DNA of 64,000 nt. It comes from Hydrangea macrophylla (lineage: Eukaryota; Streptophyta; Magnoliopsida; Cornales; Hydrangeaceae). Made by a program: the position numbers and the translations under genes. The notes under the pieces were generated by a model. It was not told the DNA's origin, did not search any database, and saw only the letters and a list, made by a program, of their open reading frames with translations. Shown piece by piece: positions 24,571 to 37,000 of this stretch (position 1 is its first letter; each line of letters opens with the position of its first letter). Location: positions 97,669,887-97,733,886 of the forward strand of contig CM066989.1 in assembly GCA_033977485.1 (NCBI GenBank). The letters run 5' to 3'.

Positions 24571-25994
24571 CGACCCGTCGGGTCTGAAGATTATTATTAT
24601 TATTATTATCATGCTTATTAATTAGTTAAAAGGGTTTTAATTAGTTTTAATAATTATAAATTAATTTATAATTATACCATTAAGGTTTTTAATAGTATAG
24701 AATATTATTTTAATATTCTATATATTATTATATTATAAATATTGTGTATTTATTATTTATATGGTTAAAATAAATAATAAATATTAGTTTTAAATAGTTT
24801 TAAATAGTTAATAAATGCCTATGTGTATTTATAAATTCTAGAAAATTAGGGTAATGACCCTGGGACTATTTCATTATATAATGTAAGTGATAAAACTATA
24901 ATATTATAATCCAGTATTTTGAATAATTAATAAGGAGCTATTTTATGAGTATATTAATTATTAAAAATACCAAACGAGCTCCGAAAATTATGAAATAAAT
25001 ACTGGAGGCGTATTTTAATATCTAGTATTTAATAATAATACTTCTAAATACTGATTCTTTTGTATAATTATACTTATGTATTTAAATCCCGTTTCAGGTA
25101 TTTTCTGGCATATATTATCTTCAATAATTCATAATAAATAATCCAGGACTCTGAAAATTACGCGGTCAGTTCCCAGAGTCTTAGAATAATGTCTAGAACA
25201 TTTCCGTAAAGTTTGGTGACTTTTCGACTCGGTAAAAAATATAGCCTATCTTTTAGGGCCTGCATTAGTGTAGTAAGCCCTGCATATTACCTCGAAAAAC
25301 GTGACGGACTCCGATTTGAGTCTAGTCAATGGCGTTGGACTTAGAATGACACGTAGATCACTACCTTGAGGTTTATGATCTCATTTGGTAAAATTACCAT
25401 TTTGCCCCTATAGTTGTACTCATACATTACTTCTGTTTATTCCGTTTATTGTTGTAGAACTTGACGTTTATCTGCGTTTCGAGGAGCAGCGACTCGAGGT
25501 GAGTTTCCTAACCTCACTTTAATCATATTATGACTAATATAAGATGATTAAAGTCAAATGTATGATATGTGATAAGCTGATTTATGATGTCAAGTGTATT
25601 TCCATTAATTATAAGATGTTTAAAAGCATGTTATGGTAGTGTTATCGCATACGTAAGCATGTCAAGGGTTTTATCTATATGTTTATCGGTATCAAATCCA
25701 TGTTATATGATCCATGCTCTATATGTTACGTTTCTGCTGCTAATTGTTAAAAGCACGTTTTACGATGTTGTTGACTGAATAAATACGCATGCCATGTTAA
25801 TAATAAAGAGGAAGGAAAGTGGTTTTGCATGTGCATATTGATAATGGATACACGTGCATTTCATGACATGTGTTAGCATGCGTTGTGTGAGAAAGAGAAG
25901 TGTTTGATAAGAATGTGAATGAGATGAGATGTGATTTTTGGATCCTATGGATCAACGGCTGACGAGCCGGGTGGACATGAACGGTTAGGGTTCC

Positions 25995-26200
25995 TAGCGC
26001 GCCTCTCGCCATTGAAGACGTCCGGTGATGCGCATACGTGGTTGAAGACGTCCCATGTATCGTTGAATACGTCCGGCTAGTGCTCTAATATACCTCTCAG
26101 CCGTGTAGACGACCGGTGAGAGTATACACATGGTTGAAGACGTCCCATGTGCCAGTTTCATTGTTTACAGATAGTGTGCGCCGTGAAGACGTCCGGTGGC
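25995..26200 (+). repeat. GAAGACGTCC repeat cluster in R5
   Basis: GAAGACGTCC followed by GG or CA occurs about five times, with variants GAATACGTCCGG and GTAGACGACCGG, at irregular spacing. Most copies contain the palindrome GACGTC, an ACGT-core site of the kind bound by plant bZIP proteins. Function is inferred only. Confidence 0.65.
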
Positions 26201-27061
26201 CTATCAAGGGAATGAGTAAGAATTGGCTGTGATAGTATGTTGACATCCTTGATATACCGCGTGTTGTCAAGTGGATGAGAAAGAGAAAGCGAATGATGAG
26301 ATTGAGTTGATGAGAAAATGAATTGGTTCAAATGATTTGGTTTTGGAAAGTTTTGGTTTTAAAATAAAATGGTTTTGATAATATCTGTTTTAAAAAGCAA
26401 GTGTCTTTGAAAAGAGTTGGGAATGAATTTTATTGATCATGCATTTGCACGCACGAGTTTATAATAAGGAGAATGTATTATATGATGTTATGATTATCTG
26501 TTTACCTTTCTTGTTGAGACCTCTGCTATGCCCGTGGTGAGAATGCGTCTTTTGATAAGAGAATAACCATACTTTAAAAGAACTAAACTATGACGTGAGT
26601 TGAGAGATGTTATGTATTTACTGATTATTGTGCGGTTGAGACTCTCATTCAGCCTTGTTCCAAGGCTGACGGCATGTTACGCCCTGGGCATTCGTATGCC
26701 CAGAGTGTTGCAGGTTTGGAGATAGATAGAAGAGTTCAGGATGCAGTACCGTGGAGCCAAGGGGAATAAAGCCTTGCTCAAGACCTGATAGGCAGTTTCT
26801 CAAGTTTTAAGATTGTATAAATTATTTAGCATGGCCTCTTGTATTAAGATTGAAGTTATTGTAACCCTTATTTAATTTCCGCTGCTGTATTTATACTCTG
26901 ATAAGTTTAGATCATGCCTATGCCCTAGCATTTCCCTTATGATTGCATGGTGCGGAGTTAGAAGGACAGAACGGTTATCAAACTAGTCACGTGTCTACGG
27001 ACCCATAAAGGAAAATTTTTATTTTCCCTATTTTTGGCTTACTCCGGGGCGTGACATACGT

Positions 27062-28919
27062 TCACCTGTTTGTGAGTGCCGAGATCGAGGTATTATCGTT
27101 CCTTTGTTACCTACTCTCCTTTCTTTCATTTTATTGTTTCATTGGGGACAATGAAAGGTTTAGGTTTGGGGGTATGCATTCATATGCACATTATTGTATA
27201 CACCAAAATTTTGAAATTTTTTTCGATACTTGTGCTTAAATAAACGATGTTACCTACGGTTTTGCAATCTCTAGTCGATACTTCTTGTTATAGTACTTGG
27301 ATTGTTATAGAATGGTAAACATGAGGAGATGTGATTAAATATTTGCTGAAGTCATGATATGACGTTTTAGGTCATGTATCGTTCGAATCGTAGTTTTATA
27401 TCATAGATTTGCACATAACTTATGCACTGCATATAGTCGCTTGAATACATGTCTGATGTGAACTATAATATGATTCGGATTTCTAGATAACACATGGTGG
27501 AGACTAAACCCGGTGAGATTTTGAGCCTATCTTTTCTTTTTAGAGGGTTATAAATACATTGTGTTTGTCAAATTTTATTGAAATAGCGCATCTACTTGTT
27601 GTTTAGTTTCATTATTCTTGTTTTGGTTAATAGTCAAGTAAAATATTTGCTACCAAGCTAAATAATCTTCCGTCGTAAATGTTGAAGAACCATATAACAA
27701 TGGGACATGATTTTAGGCCTTCTTTGCTACTCACCGATAAATGATAAATTTCCTTAGTTCACCCTTTGAGCCTTTAAAATGCCCTTTTTCTTTAAACACC
27801 ATTATCCTATTTTTGCTCCAATTTGGCCAACTTGGAGTTTACCCCTGAAAGATTGATCAGCGTTTAGTGGTGTTAAGGCGATGTGTGATTGAGAAAAAGA
27901 AGAAAATAAGATGGTGTTTGGGGTGTTTGCCTTGTTATTTATTGAATATTTGTTTCAAGAAGCAACGAGAAGGAAAGAAAAAAGATAAGGATTGAAAAAA
28001 AAAGTTGAAAGTAGAAAGAAGAATAGAAAAAAAAAAAAAATTAAAGGAAAAATATATGGAAAAGAATAGAATGAAAAGATGAAGTTGGTAGAAGAGACGA
28101 ATGAAAGAAATCGTACATGCCTTACAATGCCATTCTGAAACTACTTGATGAATCCTTTCTATCCTTTTTCATTTCCCGAGCCACGTTATAACCTTTGAAA
28201 AGTCCTATTTGATCCTAGGAAACATGGTTTGGATATGTAAATGATGGGAGGGGGATTAAAATATGGTAACGATTAATTTTTCTTGACTGTTGGCATCCTA
28301 TCCATGAGACAACTGTTCTTTCGTGTCATGCGTCTTTTTCAAGTCATATGTGAGCATTTATTGTTTTGAAACCATATTTCCTTTGCTCATATATTAGAGA
28401 AATTACACCTGTTTCTGAGTGTTTTATTTGAGAATGTAATTAACATTGTGAGATTCGTAGTCGAAGCATAGTTAGACGCGTATCCGAGTTATATTCTAAG
28501 TTCATGACATGTGCATGTTCATTTGACTACCACATCACACACGTGCAATTTTATGAGAAACTCTATTGATTTATACGTTTCATGTGCTTATGATTGTGTT
28601 TCATGATTTAGGTGGACGTTTGATTGCATTTCTTCTTGTTCTTCCTTCTATTTCGAATCATTGTTTTATAATAAGGAGTATTGACTATTATATTTTTATT
28701 TTTAAATAAAACTCTTTAAATTTACAAGTTAATAAAGATGGTTGTGGGTGACTTGTTGACGAGAACCCTCACGAGACTTCACTCGTCCGGCTAGGGATAC
28801 CTAGGGGTTTAAAAGGCTTGTTGCATATGCTAAATGCAATCGCGATCCATGCAAAAATGGAGTAGTATTTTGTTAGTAGGTTAGTTTTATTTTTAGTTTT
28901 GCTCGAAGACTAGCAAAAT
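27062..28919 (+). other. 3' non-coding region of R4, part 2
   Basis: This is the long Athila 3' region after R5. It includes ATTGGGGACAATGAAAGG and AGGTTTGGGGGTATG at about 27142-27176, a second polypurine-like motif upstream of the terminal one, as often seen in Athila. It is A-rich near 27990-28070. No coding frame is supported. Confidence 0.6.
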
Positions 28920-28934
28920 GTAGGTTTGGGGGTA
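28920..28934 (+). other. Polypurine tract of R4
   Basis: GTAGGTTTGGGGGTA lies directly before the 3' LTR. It is the characteristic Athila tract. Confidence 0.75.
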
Positions 28935-30262
28935 TGATCGGGAGAGAACAGATCCTAATTATATGCCTTAACTTACGTTTGTTAGTACCTTTTTATCCTG
29001 TTTTTGTATATTTTTACTTCGTTTTCTATTTTCTGACAGGTTTTGGAAGAAATCAAGTAAACCAAGTTAAATGGGGTGAAAAAGCAGAGCAAAAGAAGCA
29101 AGAAAATCCACATCGCGCGTACGGCCCGCTCGCGCGAAACCCAGGAAATCGCTCGCGCGACCTCCTCATATCGCGCTCGCGCGGCTCGCTCGCGTGACCT
29201 ATGCAAAAATGGAACTTGTGTATTTCACTCTACTGATGATTGCTACGCGAACGAAACTGCCTAATTACGTCCAAATTGCAAAATAAAGCAGTTTTAGTAG
29301 GTTTCGGGTTAGGAAAGCTTCCAAAACTTCTTGTAAAATCTATATATACCCTATTTTACTTCAATTAAAGGGTTGGTCATTAATAGACACATCCTACATA
29401 CAGCCATATACACTGAAATTCCAGCCATTGAAGAGGGAAAAGCAAGGAGAAGAAGAAGAAGAAGACCAAGGATTTCCATGGCCTCCTCCATCAACCTCTT
29501 GCCGATCTTCACTTCCATGGTAGCTTAAACCTAGATCTAGGGTTTCAATGAAACCCTAGTCGAGTAATATGGTTTTATTTATGTTTTTCTTTTAGTTTTA
29601 TTATGTATGGATGATGATTACATGTTTAGAGGATTTTTATAAATAAATCATACTTCTATTGATTAAATCATTACTTTCAAAGTTTATTCTTGTCTTAGAT
29701 CTATTTTGACTGTGATGTGCTCAATGATCTATATTTGCTGTGCTTGTATAGATTGTTTACATGTAATGGTGCTTAATTGAATTGTGCTATCAAGTATCCA
29801 AATAGTCCATGCCAAGATTAAACGGATTATACCACAACCCTAGTTTAGTGTGGGATAATTCATGCTAACCGAAGATGGATTATGTTGGTGCTTGAACCAT
29901 AGTTATTTTCTTGACGGAGGAATTTGGCTTGTAGCTACAATTCCCCATTATCATCCAACTTAATAGGCTAAAGTAATTCATAAATATTCCCATTATGAAG
30001 CTAGTGGTGGATTTGCAATCCTAGGTTCCCTTCAATTATCTTTAAAATAACTTTAATTGCTTTCATAATTTAGATTTATTTTTATTGTTCTTAGTTTAAT
30101 TAAAATCAAATCAAAAGATGTTTTTCTTAATTAATTAGATTTAGGTTTTAAAATTAAAGTACTGTAGTATTTCAATCTCTGTGGGTTCGACCTTTACTTT
30201 CACTACTACAAATCTTTAGAAAAGTAAAGTACACTTTTTATATCTTGATTTTGACAAGATCA
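28935..30262 (+). repeat. 3' LTR of R4 (Athila)
   Basis: This is a near-identical copy of 17418-18756. The clearest differences lie in the CG-rich palindrome cluster (29113-29200), where one word is missing and others are changed. Open frames across the LTR are not genes. Confidence 0.92.
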
Positions 30263-30267
30263 ACAAC

Positions 30268-30932
30268 ATACACTAATCTAAAACATTTTTAAATACGGAA
30301 TTTAAAATTCTTGGTGCCATGGGAGATAGTGGACTAATGTTGCTGCAAAAGGGTTAGTCGTACGCACAACCACACATATATAACAAATATATGTAACTAT
30401 TGGAACTCCTAATTGATTCACACATATATAAACTCCTTATATACTAAATTAGAACTTAAAAAGGCATCACAGTTCTCTGTCACACTTCGATCGATCGAAA
30501 AAAGTTCGATCGATCTAACCTTCGATCGATTGAACATAGTACAATCGATTAAACTTTCAGTTTCACAGAATGTTTTAAAAATATTACAGAATAATAAAAA
30601 ATTAAAGTAAATATTTTAAAATCTTTAAAAGTGTAAACTAAACACCTGGATAGAGAAGCAGTCTCGATCGATCGAACAACATTCATTCGATCAAACAAAA
30701 TAAAGTTCAATCGATCGAAACCCTTTCGATTGCTTGAGAACAGACAAAGTTCAATCGATCGAGACTACTTCGATCGATCGAATCAATCATGCATCCACTG
30801 CAATCATAGATTTGTATTCTGCTACGTAATCACTATAGAAACAGATATGTAATAATGTAGTTTCAAAAACAGCTCTAAAATTAACATGCAAATCAAATTT
30901 AGTGTTCCAAAACGCATCTGTAGATCCAAACA
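30268..30932 (-). repeat. R3 leader, distal part, with a CGATCGAT palindrome cluster
   Basis: This is the continuation of the copia leader after R4. Between 30486 and 30785 there are about nine words of the type TTCGATCGATCGAA, the same word that marks the R3 LTR promoter. No coding frame is supported. Confidence 0.65.
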
Positions 30933-30950
30933 AGCGTGGCTTTGATACCA
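30933..30950 (-). other. Primer-binding site of R3 (initiator tRNA-Met type)
   Basis: The minus strand reads TGGTATCAAAGCCACGCT directly downstream of the 5' LTR. This fixes R3 orientation and tells the 5' from the 3' LTR. Confidence 0.85.
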
Positions 30951-30951
30951 A

Positions 30952-32461
30952 TTAAAGGGAAAGTTAGGTTTTAAAATTATTTTAAACGCACAGTGGAAAG
31001 ATTAAGTTTCCAAAACTTATTGGTATGCCTGGATCTACTACTCATTAACTCTATAGATGCGTACAAGAGATGGGACAAGAATTATACCTTACGGTCTTGA
31101 ACCTAATTTTGAAATATTCAACCTTCTTGATAGTGCAGCAGCTTTCACCAGGTTGTCTTCACCCTTATGACTCTTGCGGATGCTGCCAGAGAGGCTAGAG
31201 TTGGTGGGAACTCCAACGGGTAGGATAAGAAGGCTTGGAAAACCCTAAACAGTCTCTGCAGCTTTCGCATAGGAAAAATAATGAACATCAAATCCTGTAT
31301 GTAGCTGCCCTATTTATAGATTCCAAAATTGACTTTAACCTTCAACCGATCGAAGTGGCTTCGATCGATCGAACCTTTGATCGATCGAACTACTTTCGAT
31401 CGATCGAACTTGCCTAGACTTTAATCGACTGAAACCTATTCGATTGATCAAACCTATCATGACAAGATCCTCTTATGCCATTCCAAACATCCTAGCAGAG
31501 CTAAGAATGGGACCTCCTAGGCTCTTTATTTTTGGCTCAGATCAGTAGTTAATTCCCATGATCAAACTCTTTGACCAGGAAACTAACTAATTGATCAGTT
31601 AACGTTTACTCCACTATAAAATGATAACTAAACTCGAATGCAAAAGAACATATCCGAAGCGGTAACTAGACTTGTATGGTGTACTAATGTCCTTCTACCA
31701 TTAGCATTCGTAATCATATTCAGGTAGTCGGATAAACGGTTACTGTCAACCTAAATCATGATTACTTCTTGTATTCCTTGAGTCCCATTCACCTCTCATG
31801 ATTACCAGACATATTGATAACTACTTATCAATAATACTACAGTTCTCAGTAATCAACTTGTTGACATTCTCAAGGGAATGCTTACTCTGAATCAGAGGAT
31901 AGATTTTATCTCGACAATATATGTTCACAACCCTATGAACGTGACATACTCAAGATACCCAGGTGTTGATCATCTATAGACCTCACTGATTTGTAAGTCA
32001 AAGCAGCCATATCCACAGTAAGTGTTCATAATTGTCTTAAGATTGAGAACACGTACCTTATACAAGTTTTGAGTTCCTATCGGTTGTTTGACAGTCTTGA
32101 GTGTCAATATGAAAGCTCAGGTCTGTCAATGCACTATAAGCACTTGCATATTAACTAAGAGTTACACTCTACTGATTGAGATTCATCACTCCATCCAATG
32201 GTAGTTAATTATGCTACAATGTATACTTGATGAGATATCCATTTTCATCATCTACTATGACATGCTCTAAGTATCAAAGAATAGTAATTCGTATCTCATT
32301 GTATGCATCTCATACATACACGAATTACTTACTATGATACTTAAGGATTAACAATCATCTCATGAAAGAAACATACATAATGAAATATAAAGCTGATATC
32401 CATATATTAAAAAGCTAATATCTCATACATAAAGTAATGGTTTGAGGGTACAAATCCAACA
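30952..32461 (-). repeat. 5' LTR of R3
   Basis: On the minus strand it starts TGTTGGATTTGTACCC, 1510 bases, clearly similar throughout to 11892-13381. TATAAA is at 31318-31313, with palindromes just upstream (31340-31450). Differences from the sister LTR are spread out and often transitions, so this insertion is older than R4. Confidence 0.9.
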
Positions 32462-33970
32462 TTGATAAGGCAAGAGAAGTTAATACAAGAATTTGAATAA
32501 TTAAAACTTAAAGTGATTCCTAGAATTGAAGGTGGTTTAATGGCTGCAATTGTGGCACAACCGAATCTAGTTGGTGAAATAAAGTCTAATCAGCTTCTAG
32601 ATCCAGAATTCAAGAAGATTGTGGACGAATTACCTGAGGGTAGAAGGCCAAAGTTCAGTTTCCAAGATGGTGTACTAAGGTATATCAACCGTTTTTATGG
32701 TCCTAAATTTGGAGACCTAAGAGATAAAGTTATGGAAGAAGCTCATAATACCAGGTATTCAGTGCATTTGGGTAGTACCAAAATGTTTAGAGACTTATAG
32801 GATTGGTGGAGTGGTACGAAAGAAGTCACGGAATTCATCGCTAAGTGTATAACTTACCATAAAGTGAAAATAGAGCATCAACTACCAGGAGGGAAGCTGC
32901 AACCTCTGGAGATACCGGAGTAGAAATGGGTGCATATCAAGATGGATTTCGTATCGGGATTGCTAAGATCCCTAAAGTATAATTATAGCATTTGTTTCAT
33001 TGTTGACATATTGGCCAAGTCAGCCCATTTCTACCAATCAGAACTAGAGATTTGTCAAAGCTTGTTGAGATTTATATCAGAGAAGTTATTAGATTCCATG
33101 GGGCACCAATGTCAATAGTGTCAAACCGTGATACTCGATTCGTATCTAGATTTTGGGAGATCCTACAGAAGGCTATGGGGACAACTCTACATTTTAGTGC
33201 TATTTTTCATACCCAGACCGATGGTCAATCCAAGAGAGTGATTCAAATTTTGGAAGACATGTTGAGGGTATGTGTTATGGATTTCTGATTAGGTAACTTA
33301 TTTGCCATTGATTGAATTTTCTTATAATAATAGCTTTCATACTAGTTTTTGAATGGTGCCTTGCAAGACGTTGCATGGAAGAAAGTGAGGTCACCGGTTT
33401 GTTGGACAAAAGTTGGTGAAAAATAGCTTTTAGGACTGGAGATAGTTCAAATCACTACTGACAAGATTAGATTGAAAAAATAGTGGTTGTAAAGGTCACC
33501 ATTATAAAAGTTATGCAGATATGGGTAGAAGACCATTGGAATTTGAGGTAGGTGACTATGTATTTTTGAAAGTATCGCCTTCAAAAGGCATAGCACAATT
33601 TGGTAAGCGAGGCAAGCTCAATTCAATGTATGTTGGACCTTATTTGATTTTGAATCGAGTTGGACCATTGGCTTATCATTTGGAATTGCCACAAGAATTG
33701 GCAAATGTTCACAATGTATTTTTTGTGTCAGTGCTTCATCGTTATGTATCATATTTGAGATGTGTTATCATTTCGAAATCGTTAGATATTCGGGCAGATA
33801 TGAGCTATGTGGAGCATCTGGTGCAAATCCTTGATAGAAAGGATCAGGCATTGAGAACCAAGGTGATTCCTCTTGTGATGGTTCAATGGTGTAGTCATTC
33901 AGTCGAGGAAGCTACTTGGGAACGAGAGGATGAGATTTGAGCAAAGTACCCTCACTTATTCGACACTTGA
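32462..33970 (+). pseudogene. pol of R2, second part: integrase and chromodomain-like tail
   Basis: After the R3 nest the R2 reading resumes. It shows the linker and zinc-binding start of integrase (HNTRYSVHLGSTKMFRDL near 32740-32795), the core (MDFVSGLL near 32942; VSNRDTRFVSRFWEIL near 33115-33165; TQTDGQSKRVIQ near 33215), a DYVFLKVSPSKG and GPYLILNRVG segment, and a C-terminal tail LVQILDRKDQALR ... VEEATWERED with original stop TGA at 33968. That tail is the Tekay-type chromodomain-like end. Stops (for example at 32798 and 33938) and a frameshift near 33000-33050 break it. Chromodomain tails are thought to steer insertion to marked chromatin. Confidence 0.9.
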
Positions 33971-34004
33971 GGTAAGAGAAAGTTTGGGGACCAAACTTCC
34001 TTTT

Positions 34005-34017
34005 AGGGAGGGAGAAA
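34005..34017 (+). other. Polypurine tract of R2
   Basis: AGGGAGGGAGAAA abuts the 3' LTR start at 34018. Confidence 0.8.
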
Positions 34018-37000
34018 TGTAAAACATGTACCCAAAAAAGGGGATTAATTATCATATTAGCATGCATTAATTAATATAATTAGTGTATATGATGGATTTA
34101 GGGGAGGCTTTGAACTCGCCCGTGGAAAAGTGTGTTTAATATAGAACACAGTTGCAAAGTCCCCAGAGAGATATGTAATGAGGTGGGACTCAGTGATTGG
34201 CTGGATAATAAAATTTGCATTTACGTGTTAGATGCATTTTATATGATTAAATGAGTATATGTTTAAGATGCTTCCATATTTTATTGTTATATGTGTTAGC
34301 ATTTGGTACCAGTTTGAGTACCCATATAAGGGCATAATTAAAAAAAAACATAATTAGTAGGTGCAATAGCAACTTCACAATAGTTGGGACCACGTTTGGG
34401 ACCCATACGAGACTTAGAAAAATACTCATTTAGATAATTGGGTAGATAATGGAATGTTTGGGGGATTTCATATTAAAGAATTAGAACTTTGGGGGAGCTA
34501 AATGTAAAATGGGTGCATGAGTCATACATGCATGGGTTAAGAGAAAGACACATAGTGTCCCTCTCAATTAAATAAAGAGATTTACAAAAATTTTGGGGAA
34601 GCAAGAGTGAAAAAGAAGAAGACATTGCCGTTTGACGTTTTTTCGCCGTTCCATCACCGTCGTTCCTCCAATTCGCAAACCGAAGCTGTATTCGAACTCA
34701 TGGAGGTGAGACGAAAGTTTTTATATCTTTCTTTTATGCTTTAAATGTCATAATTGTGGTAACTTGTTCTAATCGGTAACACGCAATTTACCGAATTCAT
34801 GTAGGATTTACTCTAGAATGAGAATTGACATAAATTGTTAAGGAATTCTGCATTTCTAAGCTTATTTGGGGTAGAGATCATTAGAGGTGAGTTTTCTAAC
34901 TAAAAATTAATTGTGATTAAACTTGTTAAATGCTTCAAGTATGAGTAGAATTGGTAAATTCATGCTTAAATGCTTCAAGTTTAATTCAAGTATGATTAAA
35001 CTTGGGATTTGCATGTTAATTATGTACAAGTTGCCATGCTTATGTGCTTATATGATTATGTGGTGATCAATGAATACCGGGAAGATGATTCATTGTTAGG
35101 AGTAATAAGGGAGGCAAAGGAGAAGAATCTGTTGAAAACGAAAGTCCAAGGAATAGAAGTGACCACGGGGTCAAGGGAAGGTCTTCGGGTTTGAATGAAT
35201 CATCGAACCTGTAGTTCAGTGATCACGTTTATGAATTATATTTTTAATTGTAAAATTGCACATGTTAAGCATTCAATCAATTTAGATTGCTCACTAAGCA
35301 TAATGCTTAAGAAATTTGTTTTCCTTTTCTGTTATGGTACATAACAACCACCGCAGGTGTAACACCACTATTTTCCTATCAGTATTTCCCAAATTTCTAA
35401 ATTTCTCTACATGCTATTATGTATAATAAAGTCTATTTTCTTATTTCTTACTGTTCTACTTGATGCTTGTTCGTTTGGGTGTATGTTTGGAGACTTGGGG
35501 GAAACTTTCCTTAGAAACCAACCCTGAGCGCTCACGACTCCCGAGCGCTTGAGCCATGCAAGCGCTCGAGTTATTAATATAGTGAAAAGACCCTTTTACC
35601 CTTAGGTCTTGAAAGTCTATAAAAACTCAGCATTTCTCAACTTTTGGACGTGTTCAGCTGTGTTATTATAGAGAGCATCTGAGAGAGAGTTCTTGAGAGC
35701 TTTACACACATCTATACACTCAAAACTCTTGCATATCCACTTAGATGCATGATCCAATCTCTCAATTGCTTTCAAACACATGCATTGCATCCTCTTTGAG
35801 GTTCTGGAGCTGATATTAGAGGATCAAGAGAAGGAGAAGAGGATTCTAGTTCTCAAGCTCAAGATATCAAGATTTCTCAACACATTCTTCATATTTTCAT
35901 CATTTACTTACAATCTAAACCTGTGTGAGTATAAATTTTCACTTGGAAACCTATAGAATCAGTTTGTATATGTTTCTATGGGCTTTCATATGATACATTC
36001 AAGATTTAGTCATTGCATGTGGAGGAAAACTCATGATCTAGCTCTTTTATCATAAATTAATAGTTTAGATGATCATCCAAACATAGCCTAAGCATGTGTG
36101 AGTATAGATTCTCACCTAGCTAACTTTAGAAACTGATTTTACAACATTTTATGTACATGCAAGGAGACCTACACCAGTTTTTGTACAAGCATGTGAACTA
36201 AACTTAGAATCTATTTTTAGCATAACCCAAGCACTCGCATGTAGTGGGAGCGCGCTCGAGCCTGCCAGTCTTGTTAAGTTTATGATTTTGTTATGATTTC
36301 CTAAGATTATTGTTATATAATTATGATGACTTCCTCTTTAGATTCTGCATGTACACTTGGACACACACGCACGTAAAGTAATTGCTGAGCTATTAGCCAT
36401 TCATATGTGTGGACTTGAGTATTAATCTTGAACTTGGAACGACGACGTTTTCTGCGATACGCTGACTCTAATAATGGGAATAATCTATACATAATAAGAT
36501 TGAAACTTATAAATAATTCTACGACGGGTTCGCGATGTCATGCATAGTAAACTCTTATACTTGGATTAGTTTTTCTTGATGTCGATCTAAGCATTGGTTT
36601 GTGTGTTCTCGGGAATCTGTTAGGTTTTGGAGTTTTTCTTTGAGAATTTTATGTATAATCTTATGTTGAACTTTAGGTATGTATGTTAAATAAATTTTAG
36701 GGCATTCTAGCAAGTCCGGTTTAGTGTCATAAGCATCTCGAACGAGTTTAAGTTATTACCGAGTTATATGTAAAGTTTAAAATGTTTTCTGATGGAATTC
36801 CTATAATCATGTTATCTTGAGCAAGAGATAAGTTTTGTGGGTTAGTTTGACTCAAGAGAGAGTTTGTGTACATGATTTATATGCTTGGTAATGCTTAAGT
36901 ATGTTTAGAAATGATTTGAAATGTGTTTTCCAAAGTTCCATGAGATGTGGTTTGAGTTTTGAATGTTTAAAACTTGTAACACAGGGGTTATGTAGTAGGA

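Larger units (their letters stand above)
22677..27056 (+). mobile_element. R5: 4.38 kb solo LTR inside R4
   Basis: It starts TGTAGCACCCAG and ends CTCCGGGGCGTGACA, with a perfect target duplication TACGT at 22672-22676 and 27057-27061. There is no PBS, gag or pol, so a solo LTR left by LTR-LTR recombination is the simplest reading. It has a TATA region near 23267-23280 followed by GA-rich early transcript, a C-run at about 23566-23582, a G-rich block (24050-24570), an AT-rich block (24580-25140) and a GAAGACGTCC repeat (25995-26200). Its last 60 bases resemble the LTR ends of R1, R8 and R9. Open frames inside it have no motif. Confidence 0.85.
17418..30262 (+). mobile_element. R4: Athila-type element with gag and protease only, inside the R3 leader
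   Basis: LTRs lie at 17418-18756 and 28935-30262, with a perfect target duplication ACAAC at 17413-17417 and 30263-30267. The PBS, gag and protease are Athila-like. No RT, RNase H or integrase is present: the protease frame leads directly to the conserved 3' non-coding motif at 21929. The two LTRs are nearly identical over long stretches, so this is among the younger insertions. A solo LTR (R5) sits in its 3' part. It resembles non-autonomous gag-only derivatives that need a helper polymerase. Confidence 0.92.
11892..32461 (-). mobile_element. R3: minus-strand Ty1/copia element inside R2 pol, itself carrying R4
   Basis: LTRs lie at 11892-13381 and 30952-32461. The flanks are TTGAC on the left and TTGAT on the right, a target duplication with one transition. 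On the minus strand the order is LTR, PBS (30950-30933), leader interrupted by Athila R4, gag (16395), protease and integrase (15531), RT, RNase H (to 13397), purine tract, LTR. Integrase before RT is the copia order. Confidence 0.92.

Noticed and set aside
22677..27056. R5 as a complete short retroelement rather than a solo LTR
   Set aside because: No PBS, no polypurine tract and no internal repeated termini; perfect TSD at the outer ends fits a solo LTR.
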